Shown one piece after another: positions 53,909-64,000 of a DNA stretch of 64,000 nucleotides (positions are counted from its first letter, which is position 1; each line of letters starts with the position of its first letter). A program made the translations under genes and the position numbers. Under the pieces are notes generated by a model. It worked only from the letters and a program-made list of their open reading frames with translations. It searched no databases and had not been told where the DNA came from. This DNA is from Burkholderiales bacterium JOSHI_001 (lineage in GTDB: Bacteria; Pseudomonadota; Gammaproteobacteria; Burkholderiales; Burkholderiaceae_C): contig CM001438.1 of assembly GCA_000244995.1 (NCBI GenBank), positions 186,001-250,000 on the forward strand. Direction: 5' to 3'.

Positions 53909-54541
53909 GTGAGCCAGAGCCCGACCGACATCTACACCGAACCCCAGCCGATCGACGTCAACACCCTGGCCAATCTCGGCCCGCTGCGCGCCCTGGCCGG
54001 CGTGTGGGAAGGCACCCGGGGGCTGGATGTGAAGCCCAAGGCCGACGGGCCGAAGAAGCAGGCCTTTGTGGAACGCATCGAGCTGCAGCCGATCGACCCG
54101 CAGACCAATGGCCCGCAGCTGCTGTACGGCCTGCGCTACCACACGCATGTCACCAAGCCCGACCAGGTGAAGACCTACCACGACCAGGTGGGCTACTGGC
54201 TCTGGGAGCCGGCCACCGGCTGCATCATCCACACGCTCACCATCCCCCGCGGCCAGACCGCCATGGCCGCCGGCACCGCCGCGGCCGACGCCACGACCTT
54301 CACGCTGGAAGCCACCCAGGGCCACGCCTTCTGGGGCATCTGCTCGGCGCCCTTCCTGGAAGAAAACTTCAAGACCGTGAGGTTCACGATCACGGTCACG
54401 CTGAACCCCGATGGCACCTGGGCCTACGAAGAAGACACGGTGCTGCAGATCCGCGGCCAGGCCGAGCCCTTCCACCACACCGACCGCAACCTGCTGAAGA
54501 AGGTGGCCGAGCCCACACCCAACCCGCTGGCGCGCGGCTAG
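53909..54541 (+). CDS. Nitrobindin-like (FABP-fold) heme-binding protein
   Basis: 210 aa. Family motif GVWEGTRG near the N terminus, a predicted ten-stranded barrel, and KTYHDQVGYWLWEPATGCIIHT, similar to nitrobindin-like proteins. Nitrobindins bind ferric heme and handle NO or peroxynitrite; that activity is family knowledge. Start GTG 53909 is chosen because CAGGAG is six bases upstream; an earlier TTG at 53891 is less likely. Three bases separate it from the next gene. Confidence 0.65.
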   Translation: MSQSPTDIYTEPQPIDVNTLANLGPLRALAGVWEGTRGLDVKPKADGPKKQAFVERIELQPIDPQTNGPQLLYGLRYHTHVTKPDQVKTYHDQVGYWLWEPATGCIIHTLTIPRGQTAMAAGTAAADATTFTLEATQGHAFWGICSAPFLEENFKTVRFTITVTLNPDGTWAYEEDTVLQIRGQAEPFHHTDRNLLKKVAEPTPNPLARG

Positions 54542-54544
54542 GCC

Positions 54545-55087
54545 ATGGCAAGCGCCATGAAGCCCAGCCGCAGCGTCACGCTGGACCCGGCCCGCCCGCT
54601 GGCCGCCCTGACCGCCACCGCGCGCGGCATGGTGGCGCGCTCCTTCGCCGCCGCGGCACACCAGGCCTTCGGCGAACTGATGGCCGCGGTGGGCCAGGCC
54701 GGCCTGCTGCCCCAGGTGCGCAGTTGCATCGCCCTGTCGCCCGACGAACCGCAGGGCCCGGACGACCCGGAATGCCGCTATGTCGCCGGCGTGCTGTTCG
54801 GCCATGACCTGTTCCGAGGCCAGGGCGATTGCACCCGGCCCGACCTGCCCCTGTCCGGCAGCCTGGCCTGGATGCCGGTCTCGCCGGGGCGCTACGTGGT
54901 GTTCACCCACATCGGGCCCTACGACACGCTGCACCGCAGCTGGAGCGCCATCTACCGCGACTGGCTGCCCTTCAGCGGCGAGAGGCCGCGCCAGACGCCG
55001 GCCCTGGAACTGTGCGTCACCACGCCAGGCACCGCGCCAGCGGACCAGCTGCACACCGAGATCTGGATCCCGGTGCACCACCGATAA
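54545..55087 (+). CDS. GyrI-like small-molecule-binding domain protein
   Basis: 180 aa. Resembles the effector-binding domain of AraC/MerR regulators and GyrI: AAHQAFGELMAAVGQAG, YVAGVLFGHD and the PGRYVVFTHIGPYDTLHRSW motif. It has no DNA-binding domain, so it is a stand-alone SRPBCC/GyrI-type sensor or hydrolase. It is separated by 3 bp from the nitrobindin gene and by 49 bp from prfC. Confidence 0.78.
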   Translation: MASAMKPSRSVTLDPARPLAALTATARGMVARSFAAAAHQAFGELMAAVGQAGLLPQVRSCIALSPDEPQGPDDPECRYVAGVLFGHDLFRGQGDCTRPDLPLSGSLAWMPVSPGRYVVFTHIGPYDTLHRSWSAIYRDWLPFSGERPRQTPALELCVTTPGTAPADQLHTEIWIPVHHR

Positions 55088-55136
55088 TCACGGGCTTCGC
55101 CCGGCGCCCCTGCTGCGGCGCCACAGACTGCCCGCC

Positions 55137-56759
<1,623 letters not shown>

Positions 56760-56768
56760 GCCCGCGCG

Positions 56769-56790
56769 TGGCAGGCCGGAAGGCCTGCCA
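56769..56790 (+). terminator. Hairpin after prfC
   Basis: Perfect 9-bp stem TGGCAGGCC / GGCCTGCCA with loop GGAA, starting ten bases after the prfC stop and before the convergent arfB. No T-run; likely a 3' end structure. Confidence 0.65.
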
Positions 56791-56854
56791 TGGCTGGCGA
56801 AGGACGGGACGCGATGCGCGCGTCCCGGCTCTGAACGGCCACCCGGCGCGGCGC

Positions 56855-57262
56855 TCAGTCGCGCGGCGCCCCCCGCGTGGCCTTCAGCGCCGAGTGTTTG
56901 GCCTTGCTGGACAGCCGCCTCTCCTTCGAGCCCCGCGTGGGCTTGGTCGCCCGGCGCACCGTGGGGATGTGGGCCGCCGCTTCCAGCAGGGCCTGCAGCC
57001 GCGCCAGCGCCGCGGCCCGGTTCATCGGCAGGCTGCGGTGTTCCTGGGCCTTGATCACCACAACGCCCTCGCTGCTGATGCGCTGGTCTCCGCCCGACAG
57101 CAGTCGGGCCTTCAGCGCGTCTGGCAGGGTCGAGGCCGGGATGTCGAAGCGCATCACCGCCGCGTTGGACACCTTGTTCACGTTCTGCCCGCCCGCGCCC
57201 TGGGCGCGCGTGGCGCTCCACTCGATCTGGTCCTCGTCCAGGTGGAAGTGGATGCGGGCCAT
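56855..57262 (-). CDS. arfB: Alternative ribosome-rescue factor ArfB
   Basis: 135 aa. The GGQ motif in the context RAQGAGGQNVNKVSNAAV (residues 19-36) and the basic C-terminal tail (SKERRLSSKAKHSALK) are the marks of ArfB/YaeJ, which hydrolyses peptidyl-tRNA on stalled ribosomes by inserting its tail into the mRNA channel. It is convergent to prfC and lies 18 bp from the alr stop on the same strand, so it could be read with alr. Confidence 0.94.
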   Translation of the reverse strand: MARIHFHLDEDQIEWSATRAQGAGGQNVNKVSNAAVMRFDIPASTLPDALKARLLSGGDQRISSEGVVVIKAQEHRSLPMNRAAALARLQALLEAAAHIPTVRRATKPTRGSKERRLSSKAKHSALKATRGAPRD

Positions 57263-57280
57263 GTCGGGGAGGGCGGGCCT

Positions 57281-58375
57281 TCAGGCCACCGTCACCGGCA
57301 CCCGCGCCGCCAGCGCGCACATGAGCTCGTAGCCGATGGTGCCGGCTGCGTGTGCCACGTCGTCGATGGCCAGCACACTGCCCTGCGGGCCGCGGCCCCA
57401 CAGCGTGACCTCGCTGCCGATGCCGGCCTGCGGCAGGCCGCTGAGGTCCACCGCCAGCATGTCCATGGACACCCGGCCGATGGTGCCGCTGCGCTGGCCG
57501 TCCACCAGCACCGGCGTGTCGGTGCCGGCGTGGCGCGGGTAGCCGTCGGCGTAGCCGCAGGCCACGATGCCGATGCGCAGCGGCTCGCGCGCGGTGAAGC
57601 TGCTGCCGTAGCCCACCGTGTCCCCGGGCTTGAGCTGCTGCGTGGCGATGAGCCTGGAGCGCAGCGTCATGGTGGGTTGCAGCCGCCAGTGCGCGATGTC
57701 GTGCTCGGGAAAGTCGGGCGCACTGCCGTACACCATGATGCCCGCGCGCACCCAGTCAGCGCGCACGTTGGCGCGCTGGGCATGGCGCAGCGTGGCCGCG
57801 CTGTTGGCCAGACTGCGCTCGCCGGCCAGGTCGAAGGTGGCGCCGGCGAACACCGTCACCTGGCGGTCGATGCCGCGCGGGCCGTCGGCGTCGGCAAAGT
57901 GCGTCATCAGCGTGATCTCGTCCACCTGCGGCAGGGCGTTCAGGCGCGTCCAGGCGGCGCGGAAGGCGCTGGGCGTGAAGCCCAGGCGGTTCATGCCGCT
58001 GTTCATCTTCAGGAACACGCGCTGCGGCTTGGCGGTCTTGTGGGCGGCCAGCCAGTCGATCTGCGCGTCGTTGTGAACCACGTGCCACAGGTCCAGGCGT
58101 GAACACCATTCCAGGTCGCGCGGCTCGAAAGCCCCTTCCAGCAGCAGGATGGGGCCGCGCCAGTCCAGGGCGCGGATGCGCCGCGCTTCGTCGATGTCCA
58201 GCAGCGCGAAGCCGTCGGCCCCGCGCAGGCCGCCGAACACCCGTTCAATGCCATGGCCATAGGCGTTGGCTTTCACCACCGCCCACACCCGCGCGTCGGG
58301 CGCGGCCGTGCGGGAGCGCGCCAGGTTGTGCGCCAGCGCGTCGGTGTGAACCAGGGCTTCGATCGGCCGCGGCAT
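57281..58375 (-). CDS. alr: Alanine racemase
   Basis: 364 aa PLP enzyme making D-alanine for peptidoglycan. The PLP-lysine motif [14 protein letters not shown] (Lys near 34) and the second catalytic region ([16 protein letters not shown] with Tyr) are present, with the DMLAVDLSG and [13 protein letters not shown] strands at the C-terminal beta domain. The N terminus [18 protein letters not shown] is typical of proteobacterial Alr. Divergent from lplT, whose start is 172 bp away. Confidence 0.95.
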   Translation of the reverse strand: MPRPIEALVHTDALAHNLARSRTAAPDARVWAVVKANAYGHGIERVFGGLRGADGFALLDIDEARRIRALDWRGPILLLEGAFEPRDLEWCSRLDLWHVVHNDAQIDWLAAHKTAKPQRVFLKMNSGMNRLGFTPSAFRAAWTRLNALPQVDEITLMTHFADADGPRGIDRQVTVFAGATFDLAGERSLANSAATLRHAQRANVRADWVRAGIMVYGSAPDFPEHDIAHWRLQPTMTLRSRLIATQQLKPGDTVGYGSSFTAREPLRIGIVACGYADGYPRHAGTDTPVLVDGQRSGTIGRVSMDMLAVDLSGLPQAGIGSEVTLWGRGPQGSVLAIDDVAHAAGTIGYELMCALAARVPVTVA

Positions 58376-58546
58376 GCGCCGGCTCCTTCATTCGCAGGGT
58401 GGGACAGACCCGCGGTCATTCTGCCAGCGGGTTCCACGGGCCGAGACCGCGCGTGGCTGCATGCTATAACCCCGGCGCCAGGAGGAGACGCAAGCTGCCG
58501 CCGGCGCGCAACGGACCACACGCTAAGGGATCGGCACACACTCGGC

Positions 58547-59824
58547 ATGAAGAAGGGTTTTCACACCATCATGTCGGCGCAGTTCTTCAGCTCGCTGGCC
58601 GACAACGCCCTGCTTGTGGCCGCGATCGATCTGCTGAAGAGCACCCAGTCCCCCTCTTGGCAGGTGCCCGCGCTGACGCCGATGTTCGCGCTGTTCTACG
58701 TGCTGCTGGCGCCCTTCGTCGGCGCCTTCGCCGACGCCGTGCCCAAGGGCCGCGTGATGTTCTACAGCAATGGCATCAAGGTGGTGGGCTGCCTGATGAT
58801 GCTGTTCGGCAGCCACCCGCTGCTGTCCTACGCGGTGGTCGGGCTGGGCGCGGCGGCGTACTCGCCGGCCAAGTACGGCATCCTCACCGAACTGCTGCCG
58901 CCCAGCCAACTGGTCAAGGCCAACGGATGGATTGAAGGGCTCACCATCGGCAGCATCATCCTGGGCATCGTGCTGGGCGGCCAGCTGATCGGCCCGCGTG
59001 TGGCGCCCTGGCTGCTGGGCTTCGACATGCCCTTCATCAGCACCGGCATCGACACCCCGCCCGAAGCGGCCATTTCGTCCATCGTGCTGCTTTACGTGCT
59101 GGCGGCGGCCTTCAACCTGTACATCCCGCGCACCGAGGCGCCCTTGCAGCCGCTGTCGGCCAACCTGCTGGAGCTGGCGCGCGACTTCGGCCAGTGCAAC
59201 AGCCGCCTGTGGGCCGACCGCCTGGGCCAGATCACCCTGGCCACCACCACCATCTTCTGGGGCGTGGGCGGCAACCTGCGGGTCATCGTCTTCGCCTGGG
59301 CCGCGGCGGCGCTGGGCTACACCACCACGCAGGCGTCCACCCTGGGCGGGGTGGTGGCCATCGGCACTGCACTCGGCGCGGTGGTGGCGTCCATGACCAT
59401 GCGGCTGGACCAGGCCATCAAGGTCATCCCGCTGGGCGTGCTGATGGGCGTGCTGATCTTCGGGCTGAATTTCATCAACCAGCTCTGGCTGGCGGTGCCC
59501 TTCCTCATCCTGCTGGGGGCGGCGGGCGGCTTCCTGGTGGTGCCCATGAACGCGCTGCTGCAGCACCGCGGCCACAACCTGATGGGCGCCGGGCGGTCCA
59601 TCGCGGTGCAGAACTTCAATGAACAGGCCTGCATCCTGACCCTGGGCGCCTTCTACGCCGGCATCACCAAGCTGGGGCTGTCCGCTTTCGGCACCATCGC
59701 CATCTTCGGCAGCGTGGTCACGGCCGTGATGTGGGCCATCGGCCGCTGGCACAAGCGCAACACCGTGGCCCACCGCGACGAGGTGGAACGGTTGCTGACC
59801 ATCGCCCGCGCCGACAAGCACTGA
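58547..59824 (+). CDS. lplT: Lysophospholipid transporter LplT (MFS)
   Basis: 425 aa with 12 membrane helices. The start MKKGFHTIMSAQFFSSLADNALLVAAIDLL is the LplT signature; RGHNLMGAGRSIAVQNFNEQ is another. LplT flips lysophospholipids to the inner leaflet for re-acylation. Adjacent divergence with alr is common in Betaproteobacteria. ATG 58547 chosen; the frame continues upstream into alr. Only four bases separate it from the next transporter gene. Confidence 0.93.
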   Translation: MKKGFHTIMSAQFFSSLADNALLVAAIDLLKSTQSPSWQVPALTPMFALFYVLLAPFVGAFADAVPKGRVMFYSNGIKVVGCLMMLFGSHPLLSYAVVGLGAAAYSPAKYGILTELLPPSQLVKANGWIEGLTIGSIILGIVLGGQLIGPRVAPWLLGFDMPFISTGIDTPPEAAISSIVLLYVLAAAFNLYIPRTEAPLQPLSANLLELARDFGQCNSRLWADRLGQITLATTTIFWGVGGNLRVIVFAWAAAALGYTTTQASTLGGVVAIGTALGAVVASMTMRLDQAIKVIPLGVLMGVLIFGLNFINQLWLAVPFLILLGAAGGFLVVPMNALLQHRGHNLMGAGRSIAVQNFNEQACILTLGAFYAGITKLGLSAFGTIAIFGSVVTAVMWAIGRWHKRNTVAHRDEVERLLTIARADKH

Positions 59825-59828
59825 TTGA

Positions 59829-60695
59829 ATGGCCGCGCTGGCGCTGCTGTTCAACGCCTTCACCTGGGGCGTGTCGTGGTGGCCTTTCAGGCAGTTGCAA
59901 GGCCTGGGCGTGCACCCCTTGTGGGCCACGGCCTTGTGTTACGCCGTGGCCTGGCTGCTGTTGCTGGCGCGGCGCCCGCGGGCGCTGCGCGAAGTGCTGG
60001 CCCACCCGGCGCTGTGGGTGCTGGTGCTGGCCTCGGGCAGCACCAACGCGGCCTTCAACTGGGCCATGACCATCGGCGACGTGGTGCGGGTGGTGCTGCT
60101 TTTCTACCTGATGCCACTGTGGGCGGTGGGCCTGGCCTGGGCGCTGCTGGGCGAAAAACCCGGCGGGGGCGCCCTGGCCCGGGTGGCGCTGGCCTTGGCC
60201 GGTGCGCTGACGGTGCTGTGGCCCGAAGGCGGCGGCCTGCCCCTGCCGCGCACCCTGGCCGACGGCCTGGCCATCGTGGGCGGCTTCTTCTTCGCCCTGA
60301 ACAACGTGATGCTGCGGCGCGAGGCCGCGCGCAGCGACGGCGCCCGGGCGCTGGCCATGTTCACCGGCGGGGTGCTGGTGTCGGCCATGCTGGCGCTGTG
60401 GCTGCAGGGCCGCGGCGCGGTGGGCGCGCTACCGCCGCCTGCCTGGGGCTGGTGCGCCGGCCTGGCGCTGCTGGCGCTGTGGTTCCTGGGTTCCAACCTG
60501 GCGCTGCAGTACGGCGCCACGCGCCTGCCCGCCGCCGCCACGGCGGTGATCATGGTCAGCGAGGTGTTCTTCGCCAGCGGCAGCGCCATCGCGCTGGGGG
60601 CGGGACAATTCAGCCTGCAGGTGGCGCTGGGTGGGGCCTTGATCCTGGCCGCCGCGGCGCTGGCGGCCTGGCCGGCGCGGCCGGCCCCGGCTTAG
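59829..60695 (+). CDS. EamA/DMT-family transporter
   Basis: 288 aa. About ten helices in two EamA repeats (LLFNAFTWGVSWWPFRQL, AIVGGFFFALNNVMLRR). Drug/metabolite exporters of this type often carry amino acids or threonine/homoserine. Starts four bases after lplT, so probably co-transcribed. Its stop overlaps the convergent receiver-protein gene by four bases. Confidence 0.9.
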   Translation: MAALALLFNAFTWGVSWWPFRQLQGLGVHPLWATALCYAVAWLLLLARRPRALREVLAHPALWVLVLASGSTNAAFNWAMTIGDVVRVVLLFYLMPLWAVGLAWALLGEKPGGGALARVALALAGALTVLWPEGGGLPLPRTLADGLAIVGGFFFALNNVMLRREAARSDGARALAMFTGGVLVSAMLALWLQGRGAVGALPPPAWGWCAGLALLALWFLGSNLALQYGATRLPAAATAVIMVSEVFFASGSAIALGAGQFSLQVALGGALILAAAALAAWPARPAPA

Positions 60696-61699
60696 CCGGC
60701 GATGCTGTGGCGCGCGGCCGGGGCCACGCGCCGCAGCACGCGCTGCAATTCGTTTTCCTGCAGCGGCTTGGTCAGGAATTCGTCGCAGCCCGCCAGTTGC
60801 GCGCGCACCCGCTGCACCGGGTCCAGGCGGGCCGTCACCAACACCACCCGCGGCGGGTTTTCGCCCAGGTGCACGTGGTTGCGCTTGATGTGCTGGCACA
60901 GGGTGAGGCCGTCGAATTCGCCCCCATCGCCCCCATCGCCGCCGTCGCCGCTTTCGCATTCCAGCACCAGCAGGCTGAATTCGCGCCGCGCCAGCAGCGC
61001 CAGCGCGTCGCGGGCGCTGCGTGCCCGGTGCGCCACCAGCCCGGCGCTGTCGGCCTGCTTTTCCAGGAAGCGCAGCGTGGCCTCGCTGGCATCCAGCAGC
61101 AGCACCTCGGGGGCGGTCTTCACCGGCCCGGGCGCCCCCAGGGCGATGGACGGCAGGCCCGCGGGCAGGGCCGGCAGGCTGAAGGCAGCCACCGGATCGG
61201 ACAGCAGCAGTTCGCCTTGCGCCAGCGGCGCGCCGCCCCTGGCCACGGCTGGGGCCGATGCGGCCGGCGCGGCGGTTTTCGGCGGTGGCACGGGTGGTGC
61301 GGCGCCCGCCCAGGGCCGCGGTTGGTCCACCAGGTTCAGCGCCGGCGGCCCGGGCTCGTCCAAAGGGGCCGGCCGGGTGGGCACCGTCACCGGCTGGCCT
61401 TGCAGCGCCACCAGCACATCCAGTTCGCGCAGCAGGTGCTGCGGGTCGATGGGGCGCTGCAGCCAGGCCGCCGCGCCTTCCGGCGCCTGGCGGCCGACGA
61501 ACACGGCGCGCGCCAGCCGGCCGCTGTTCAGCACCTGGTCCACGAAGCCGGGCTGGTCGGCGTCCACCACCAGCCAGTCGGCCGCGTCGGCCTCCTCGGT
61601 GGGCTGGTAGGCCGGGCGGCGCTGGCCCATCAGGCGCAGGTAGCTGCCGAGCGCATTGCGCTCGAATGGGCGAAAGCCGATCAGCGCGATGCGCGGCAA
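60692..61699 (-). CDS. Two-receiver response-regulator-like protein with altered phosphoacceptor
   Basis: 335 aa. Start set at TTG 61699 (LPRIALIGFRPFERN), with GGAG six bases upstream. Residues 1-100 resemble a degenerate receiver fold; a Pro/Ala linker (residues 110-190) follows; residues 210-325 form a second receiver (LLLDASEATLRFLEKQAD, VVLVTARL, CDEFLTKPLQEN). The phosphoacceptor strand reads SLLVLECESG, so Glu sits where Asp is expected, and a GDGGDGGDGG insert follows. No output domain. It may be a phosphorylation-independent adaptor. Coordinates of the start are moderately sure. Confidence 0.72.
   Translation of the reverse strand: MPRIALIGFRPFERNALGSYLRLMGQRRPAYQPTEEADAADWLVVDADQPGFVDQVLNSGRLARAVFVGRQAPEGAAAWLQRPIDPQHLLRELDVLVALQGQPVTVPTRPAPLDEPGPPALNLVDQPRPWAGAAPPVPPPKTAAPAASAPAVARGGAPLAQGELLLSDPVAAFSLPALPAGLPSIALGAPGPVKTAPEVLLLDASEATLRFLEKQADSAGLVAHRARSARDALALLARREFSLLVLECESGDGGDGGDGGEFDGLTLCQHIKRNHVHLGENPPRVVLVTARLDPVQRVRAQLAGCDEFLTKPLQENELQRVLRRVAPAARHSIAG
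60919..60945. repeat. Nine-base tandem repeat inside the receiver gene
   Basis: CGCCCCCAT at 60919-60927 and 60928-60936, followed by the variant CGCCGCCGT at 60937-60945. On the coding strand it specifies the GDGGDGGDGG loop after the receiver core. The repeat keeps the reading frame, so copy-number changes would lengthen or shorten the loop by three residues. Confidence 0.7.
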
Positions 61700-61849
61700 G
61701 GCAGGCTCCAAAAAAACGGCCAAAGTCAGTGGGCAGGTGGATGGTACAGGTCCGCTTGCATGCTGGGTGGCCCCGGGGCGGCTGTCAACGTGGGGTCCGG
61801 AGGGCAGGCCGATAAGATCCGTGACTTCCGTCACCAACCGGGGCCCGCC

Positions 61850-62350
61850 ATGCCTGACAGTGCCGTCTGGGGTTTCCAGGCCACCACCATCACCGGCCAG
61901 AGCCTGCCGCTGCAGGCGCACCGCGGTCAGGTCATGCTGATCGTGAACACCGCCAGCCAGTGCGGCTTCACGCCCCAGTTCGAGGGCCTGGAAGCGCTGT
62001 GGCAGCAGTTCAAGGACCGCGGCCTGGTGATCCTGGGCTTTCCCAGCAACGAATTCGGCGCCCAGGACCCGGGCAGCAACGACGAGATCGCGTCCTTCTG
62101 CCAGCTGAACTACGGTGTCAGCTTCCCGATGATGGCCAAGGTGCAGGTCAATGGCGCCAAGGCGCACCCGCTGTACCAGTGGCTCACGGCCGAAGCGCCC
62201 GGCCTGCTGGGCAGCAAGGCCATCAAGTGGAACTTCACCAAGTTCCTGGTCGGCCGCGACGGCCGGGTCCTGAAGCGCTACGCCCCGCAGGACGCGCCGG
62301 CCAAGCTGGCCCAAGACATCGAAGCGGCGCTGGCGCAGCCCGCGCCTTGA
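61850..62350 (+). CDS. Glutathione peroxidase family protein
   Basis: 166 aa. Thioredoxin-fold peroxidase with NTASQCGFTPQFEGLEALWQ (peroxidatic Cys, encoded by TGC and not a selenocysteine TGA), FPSNEFGAQDPGSN and WNFTKFLVGRDG. Reduces peroxides with glutathione or thioredoxin. It has its own ATG at 61850 after CCCGCC; an upstream open frame that runs through the receiver gene antisense is not coding. Confidence 0.93.
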   Translation: MPDSAVWGFQATTITGQSLPLQAHRGQVMLIVNTASQCGFTPQFEGLEALWQQFKDRGLVILGFPSNEFGAQDPGSNDEIASFCQLNYGVSFPMMAKVQVNGAKAHPLYQWLTAEAPGLLGSKAIKWNFTKFLVGRDGRVLKRYAPQDAPAKLAQDIEAALAQPAP

Positions 62351-62412
62351 GCCCCCGGCCGGGATAATCCACCGCCTGGCCCTGCCCCGAAGGAAGAAGA
62401 GGAAGAACACCG

Positions 62413-63609
62413 ATGTTCGAGCACGTGCAGCCCTATGCGGGCGACCCGATTTTTGCGCTGGTGGATGCGTTCAACGCCGACCCCCGGCCGCAGAAGGTGA
62501 ACCTGTCCATCGGCATCTATTTCGACGACGCCGGCCGCCTGCCGGTGCTGCCCAGCGTGCAGCGCGCCGAGGCGCTGATCCTGGAGGCCGGCGGGCCCAA
62601 GGGCTACCTGCCCATGGAAGGCGCGGCCGGCATGCGGCGCGAAGTGCAGCGCCTGCTGCTGGGCGACGGGCACGAGGCGATCGCCGCCGGTCGCGTGGCC
62701 ACGCTGCAGACCGTGGGCTCCAGCGGCGGCTTGAAGGTGGGTGCCGACTTCCTGAAGACCTGGCTGCCGGCCAGCCAGGTGTGGGTGAGCGACCCCACCT
62801 GGGACAACCACCGCAGCCTGTTCGAAGGCGCCGGCTTCACGGTGAACACCTACGCTTACTACGACGCGGCCACCGGGGGCGTTCGTTTCGAGGCCATGCT
62901 GGCCGCGCTGCAACAGTGCCCGCCGCGCAGCATCGTGCTGCTGCACGCCTGTTGCCACAACCCCACCGGCGTGGACCTCAGCCGCGCCCAGTGGGACGCG
63001 CTGGTGCCGGTGCTCAAGGCCCGCGAACTGCTGCCCTACCTGGACCTGGCCTACCAGGGCTTTGGCGACGGCGTGGACGAAGACGCCTACGCGGTGCGTG
63101 CGCTGGCCGCCAGCGGCATGGCCTTTTTCGTGGCCAATTCCTTTTCCAAGAGCATGAGCGTGTACGGCGAACGCTGCGGCGCCTTGAGCGCGGTGTGCGC
63201 CAACGCCTCCGAGGCCGAACTGGTGCTGGGCCAGCTGCGCCTGACGGTGCGCCGCAATTACTCCAGCCCGCCCTTGCACAGCGCCCTGATCGTCGAGCGC
63301 GTGCTGGGCACGCCCGCGCTGCGCGCGCAGTGGCAGGGCGAGCTGGCCGCCATGCGCGAACGCATGCTGGGCATGCGCCAGCGGCTGCACGCGGCGCTGG
63401 CGCAGCACCTGCCCGGGCGCGACCTGGGCTTCCTGCTCACCCAGCGCGGCATGTTCAGCTACACCGGCCTGTCGGCCGCCCAGGTGGACCGTCTGCGTGA
63501 AGACCACGCGGTGTACCTGCTGCGCAGTGGCCGGCTGTGCGTGGCGGGCCTGAACAGCGGCAATGTGGAGCGCACGGCGCAGGCGATGGCGGCGGTCTGG
63601 GGGGCTTGA
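62413..63609 (+). CDS. tyrB: Aromatic-amino-acid aminotransferase
   Basis: 398 aa class I/aspartate-type PLP aminotransferase. Catalytic region SFSKSMSVYGERCGAL (Schiff-base Lys in SFSKS), HACCHNPTGVDLS and YLDLAYQGFG match the TyrB/AspC group. The N terminus FEHVQPYAGDPIFAL is typical of the aromatic/aspartate enzymes of beta and gamma proteobacteria. TyrB and AspC are hard to separate without a tree; aromatic is the more likely call. Confidence 0.9.
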   Translation: MFEHVQPYAGDPIFALVDAFNADPRPQKVNLSIGIYFDDAGRLPVLPSVQRAEALILEAGGPKGYLPMEGAAGMRREVQRLLLGDGHEAIAAGRVATLQTVGSSGGLKVGADFLKTWLPASQVWVSDPTWDNHRSLFEGAGFTVNTYAYYDAATGGVRFEAMLAALQQCPPRSIVLLHACCHNPTGVDLSRAQWDALVPVLKARELLPYLDLAYQGFGDGVDEDAYAVRALAASGMAFFVANSFSKSMSVYGERCGALSAVCANASEAELVLGQLRLTVRRNYSSPPLHSALIVERVLGTPALRAQWQGELAAMRERMLGMRQRLHAALAQHLPGRDLGFLLTQRGMFSYTGLSAAQVDRLREDHAVYLLRSGRLCVAGLNSGNVERTAQAMAAVWGA

Positions 63610-63677
63610 ACCCGCATTCTTAAGGTTGCGTTCATCCGCCAGGGCCACCATGCAGCTTCTCGCAAGGAGTTGCTGCA

Positions 63678-64000
63678 ATGACGGACACCGACAACAGCGC
63701 AAGGCGCGACATCTTGGTGTGGGACTGGCCGGTACGGGTGTTCCACTGGCTGATGGTGCTGAGCTTCGCCGGCGCCTGGCTCAGCGCGGAAAGTGAGCGC
63801 TGGCGCCTGGTGCATGTGAGCCTGGGCTACACCATGGCCGCACTGGTGACGTTTCGCCTGCTGTGGGGTCTGGTGGGTTCGCGCCACGCGCGCTTTGCCA
63901 GCTTTGTGCGCGGGCCGCGGGCTGTGCTGGCCTACCTGAAGTCGCTGCCCGGCGGCCACCCCGAGGCCCACACCGGCCACAACCCGGCCGGTGCGGTGGC
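63678..64000 (+). CDS. Cytochrome b561-type protein, 5' part only
   Basis: Runs off the right edge; 107 codons are present. Motifs: VWDWPVRVFHWLMVLSFAGAW (first membrane helix with a heme-ligand His) and LVHVSLGYTMAALVTFRLLW (second helix with His). This matches cytochrome b561/Ni-hydrogenase b-type families, which pass electrons at the membrane. AAGGAG eight bases before the ATG supports the start. Its electron partner is outside the window. Confidence 0.85.
   Translation, partial: MTDTDNSARRDILVWDWPVRVFHWLMVLSFAGAWLSAESERWRLVHVSLGYTMAALVTFRLLWGLVGSRHARFASFVRGPRAVLAYLKSLPGGHPEAHTGHNPAGAV

Noticed and set aside
59825-61849. Fusion of a transporter region with glutathione peroxidase
   Set aside because: The frame crosses the EamA gene and the antisense of the receiver gene; the peroxidase starts at 61850 with a normal family start.
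61850-62350. Selenocysteine in the glutathione peroxidase
   Set aside because: The peroxidatic position is a TGC codon, so it is cysteine.

Overview
The window is 64 kb of very GC-rich chromosomal DNA that is almost fully coding. The best fit is a betaproteobacterium of the order Burkholderiales, near the Rubrivivax / Leptothrix / Ideonella group. This rests on four things: a red-type (form IC) RuBisCO operon with its own LysR regulator, three PEP-CTERM surface proteins, a zf-CHCC gene coupled to ilvE, and generally Burkholderiales-like protein sequences. I saw no rRNA, tRNA, insertion sequence, prophage or CRISPR array. Placement is an inference from protein similarity that I could not test.

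Layout. Positions 1-7295 hold a Calvin-cycle operon on the minus strand, cbbL-cbbS-cbbX-cbbF-cbbP-cbbT (the last cut by the window edge), with cbbR divergent. Positions 7394-22469 are mostly housekeeping: Rep helicase, a PhoD-type phosphatase, an AEC carrier, PriA, HemE, a LemA/TPM-domain trio, IlvE, MscS, and several small secreted proteins. Positions 22568-30905 run radA, an FAD amine-oxidase-like protein, a membrane-fused aminopropyltransferase, a PEP-CTERM protein, DUF350, a DUF4178-like zinc-ribbon protein and an SPFH/SHOCT protein. This looks like a membrane-associated polyamine or stress module. Positions 30962-33528 carry a UbiH-like hydroxylase, a CAP-domain lipoprotein and a CBS protein. 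Positions 33563-38276 are a tight three-gene operon for a 2-oxoacid:ferredoxin oxidoreductase with an NAD(P)H-linked flavoprotein (korABC-like).

Positions 38456-44126 are a complete fructose-type ABC uptake locus: ROK regulator, FucU-type mutarotase, ATPase, permease, binding protein and divergent sugar kinase. A perfect 23-bp palindrome lies in the divergent promoter and two strong hairpins lie between the binding-protein and permease genes. Positions 44269-49439 carry a Leu/Ile/Val-type binding protein and then a gingipain-like (C25) protease with a dockerin-like tail, followed by a PEP-CTERM protein with a cohesin-like fold. I infer an anchored protease-scaffold pair. Positions 49641-64000 return to mixed functions: SLAC1/TehA channel, OxyR, a flavin monooxygenase, RF3 and ArfB, alanine racemase with LplT, an atypical two-receiver protein, glutathione peroxidase, an aromatic aminotransferase and a truncated cytochrome b561.

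The most unusual items are the C25-dockerin / cohesin-PEP-CTERM pair, the SPFH-DUF4178-DUF350-aminopropyltransferase-oxidase cluster, a repeated CTTAGGGGG motif in front of secreted-protein genes, and DnaA-box-like sites between priA and hemE. The window shows autotrophy genes (CBB), sugar uptake genes (Frc-like) and a low-potential ferredoxin route (Kor) side by side, which suggests a metabolically flexible facultative autotroph.
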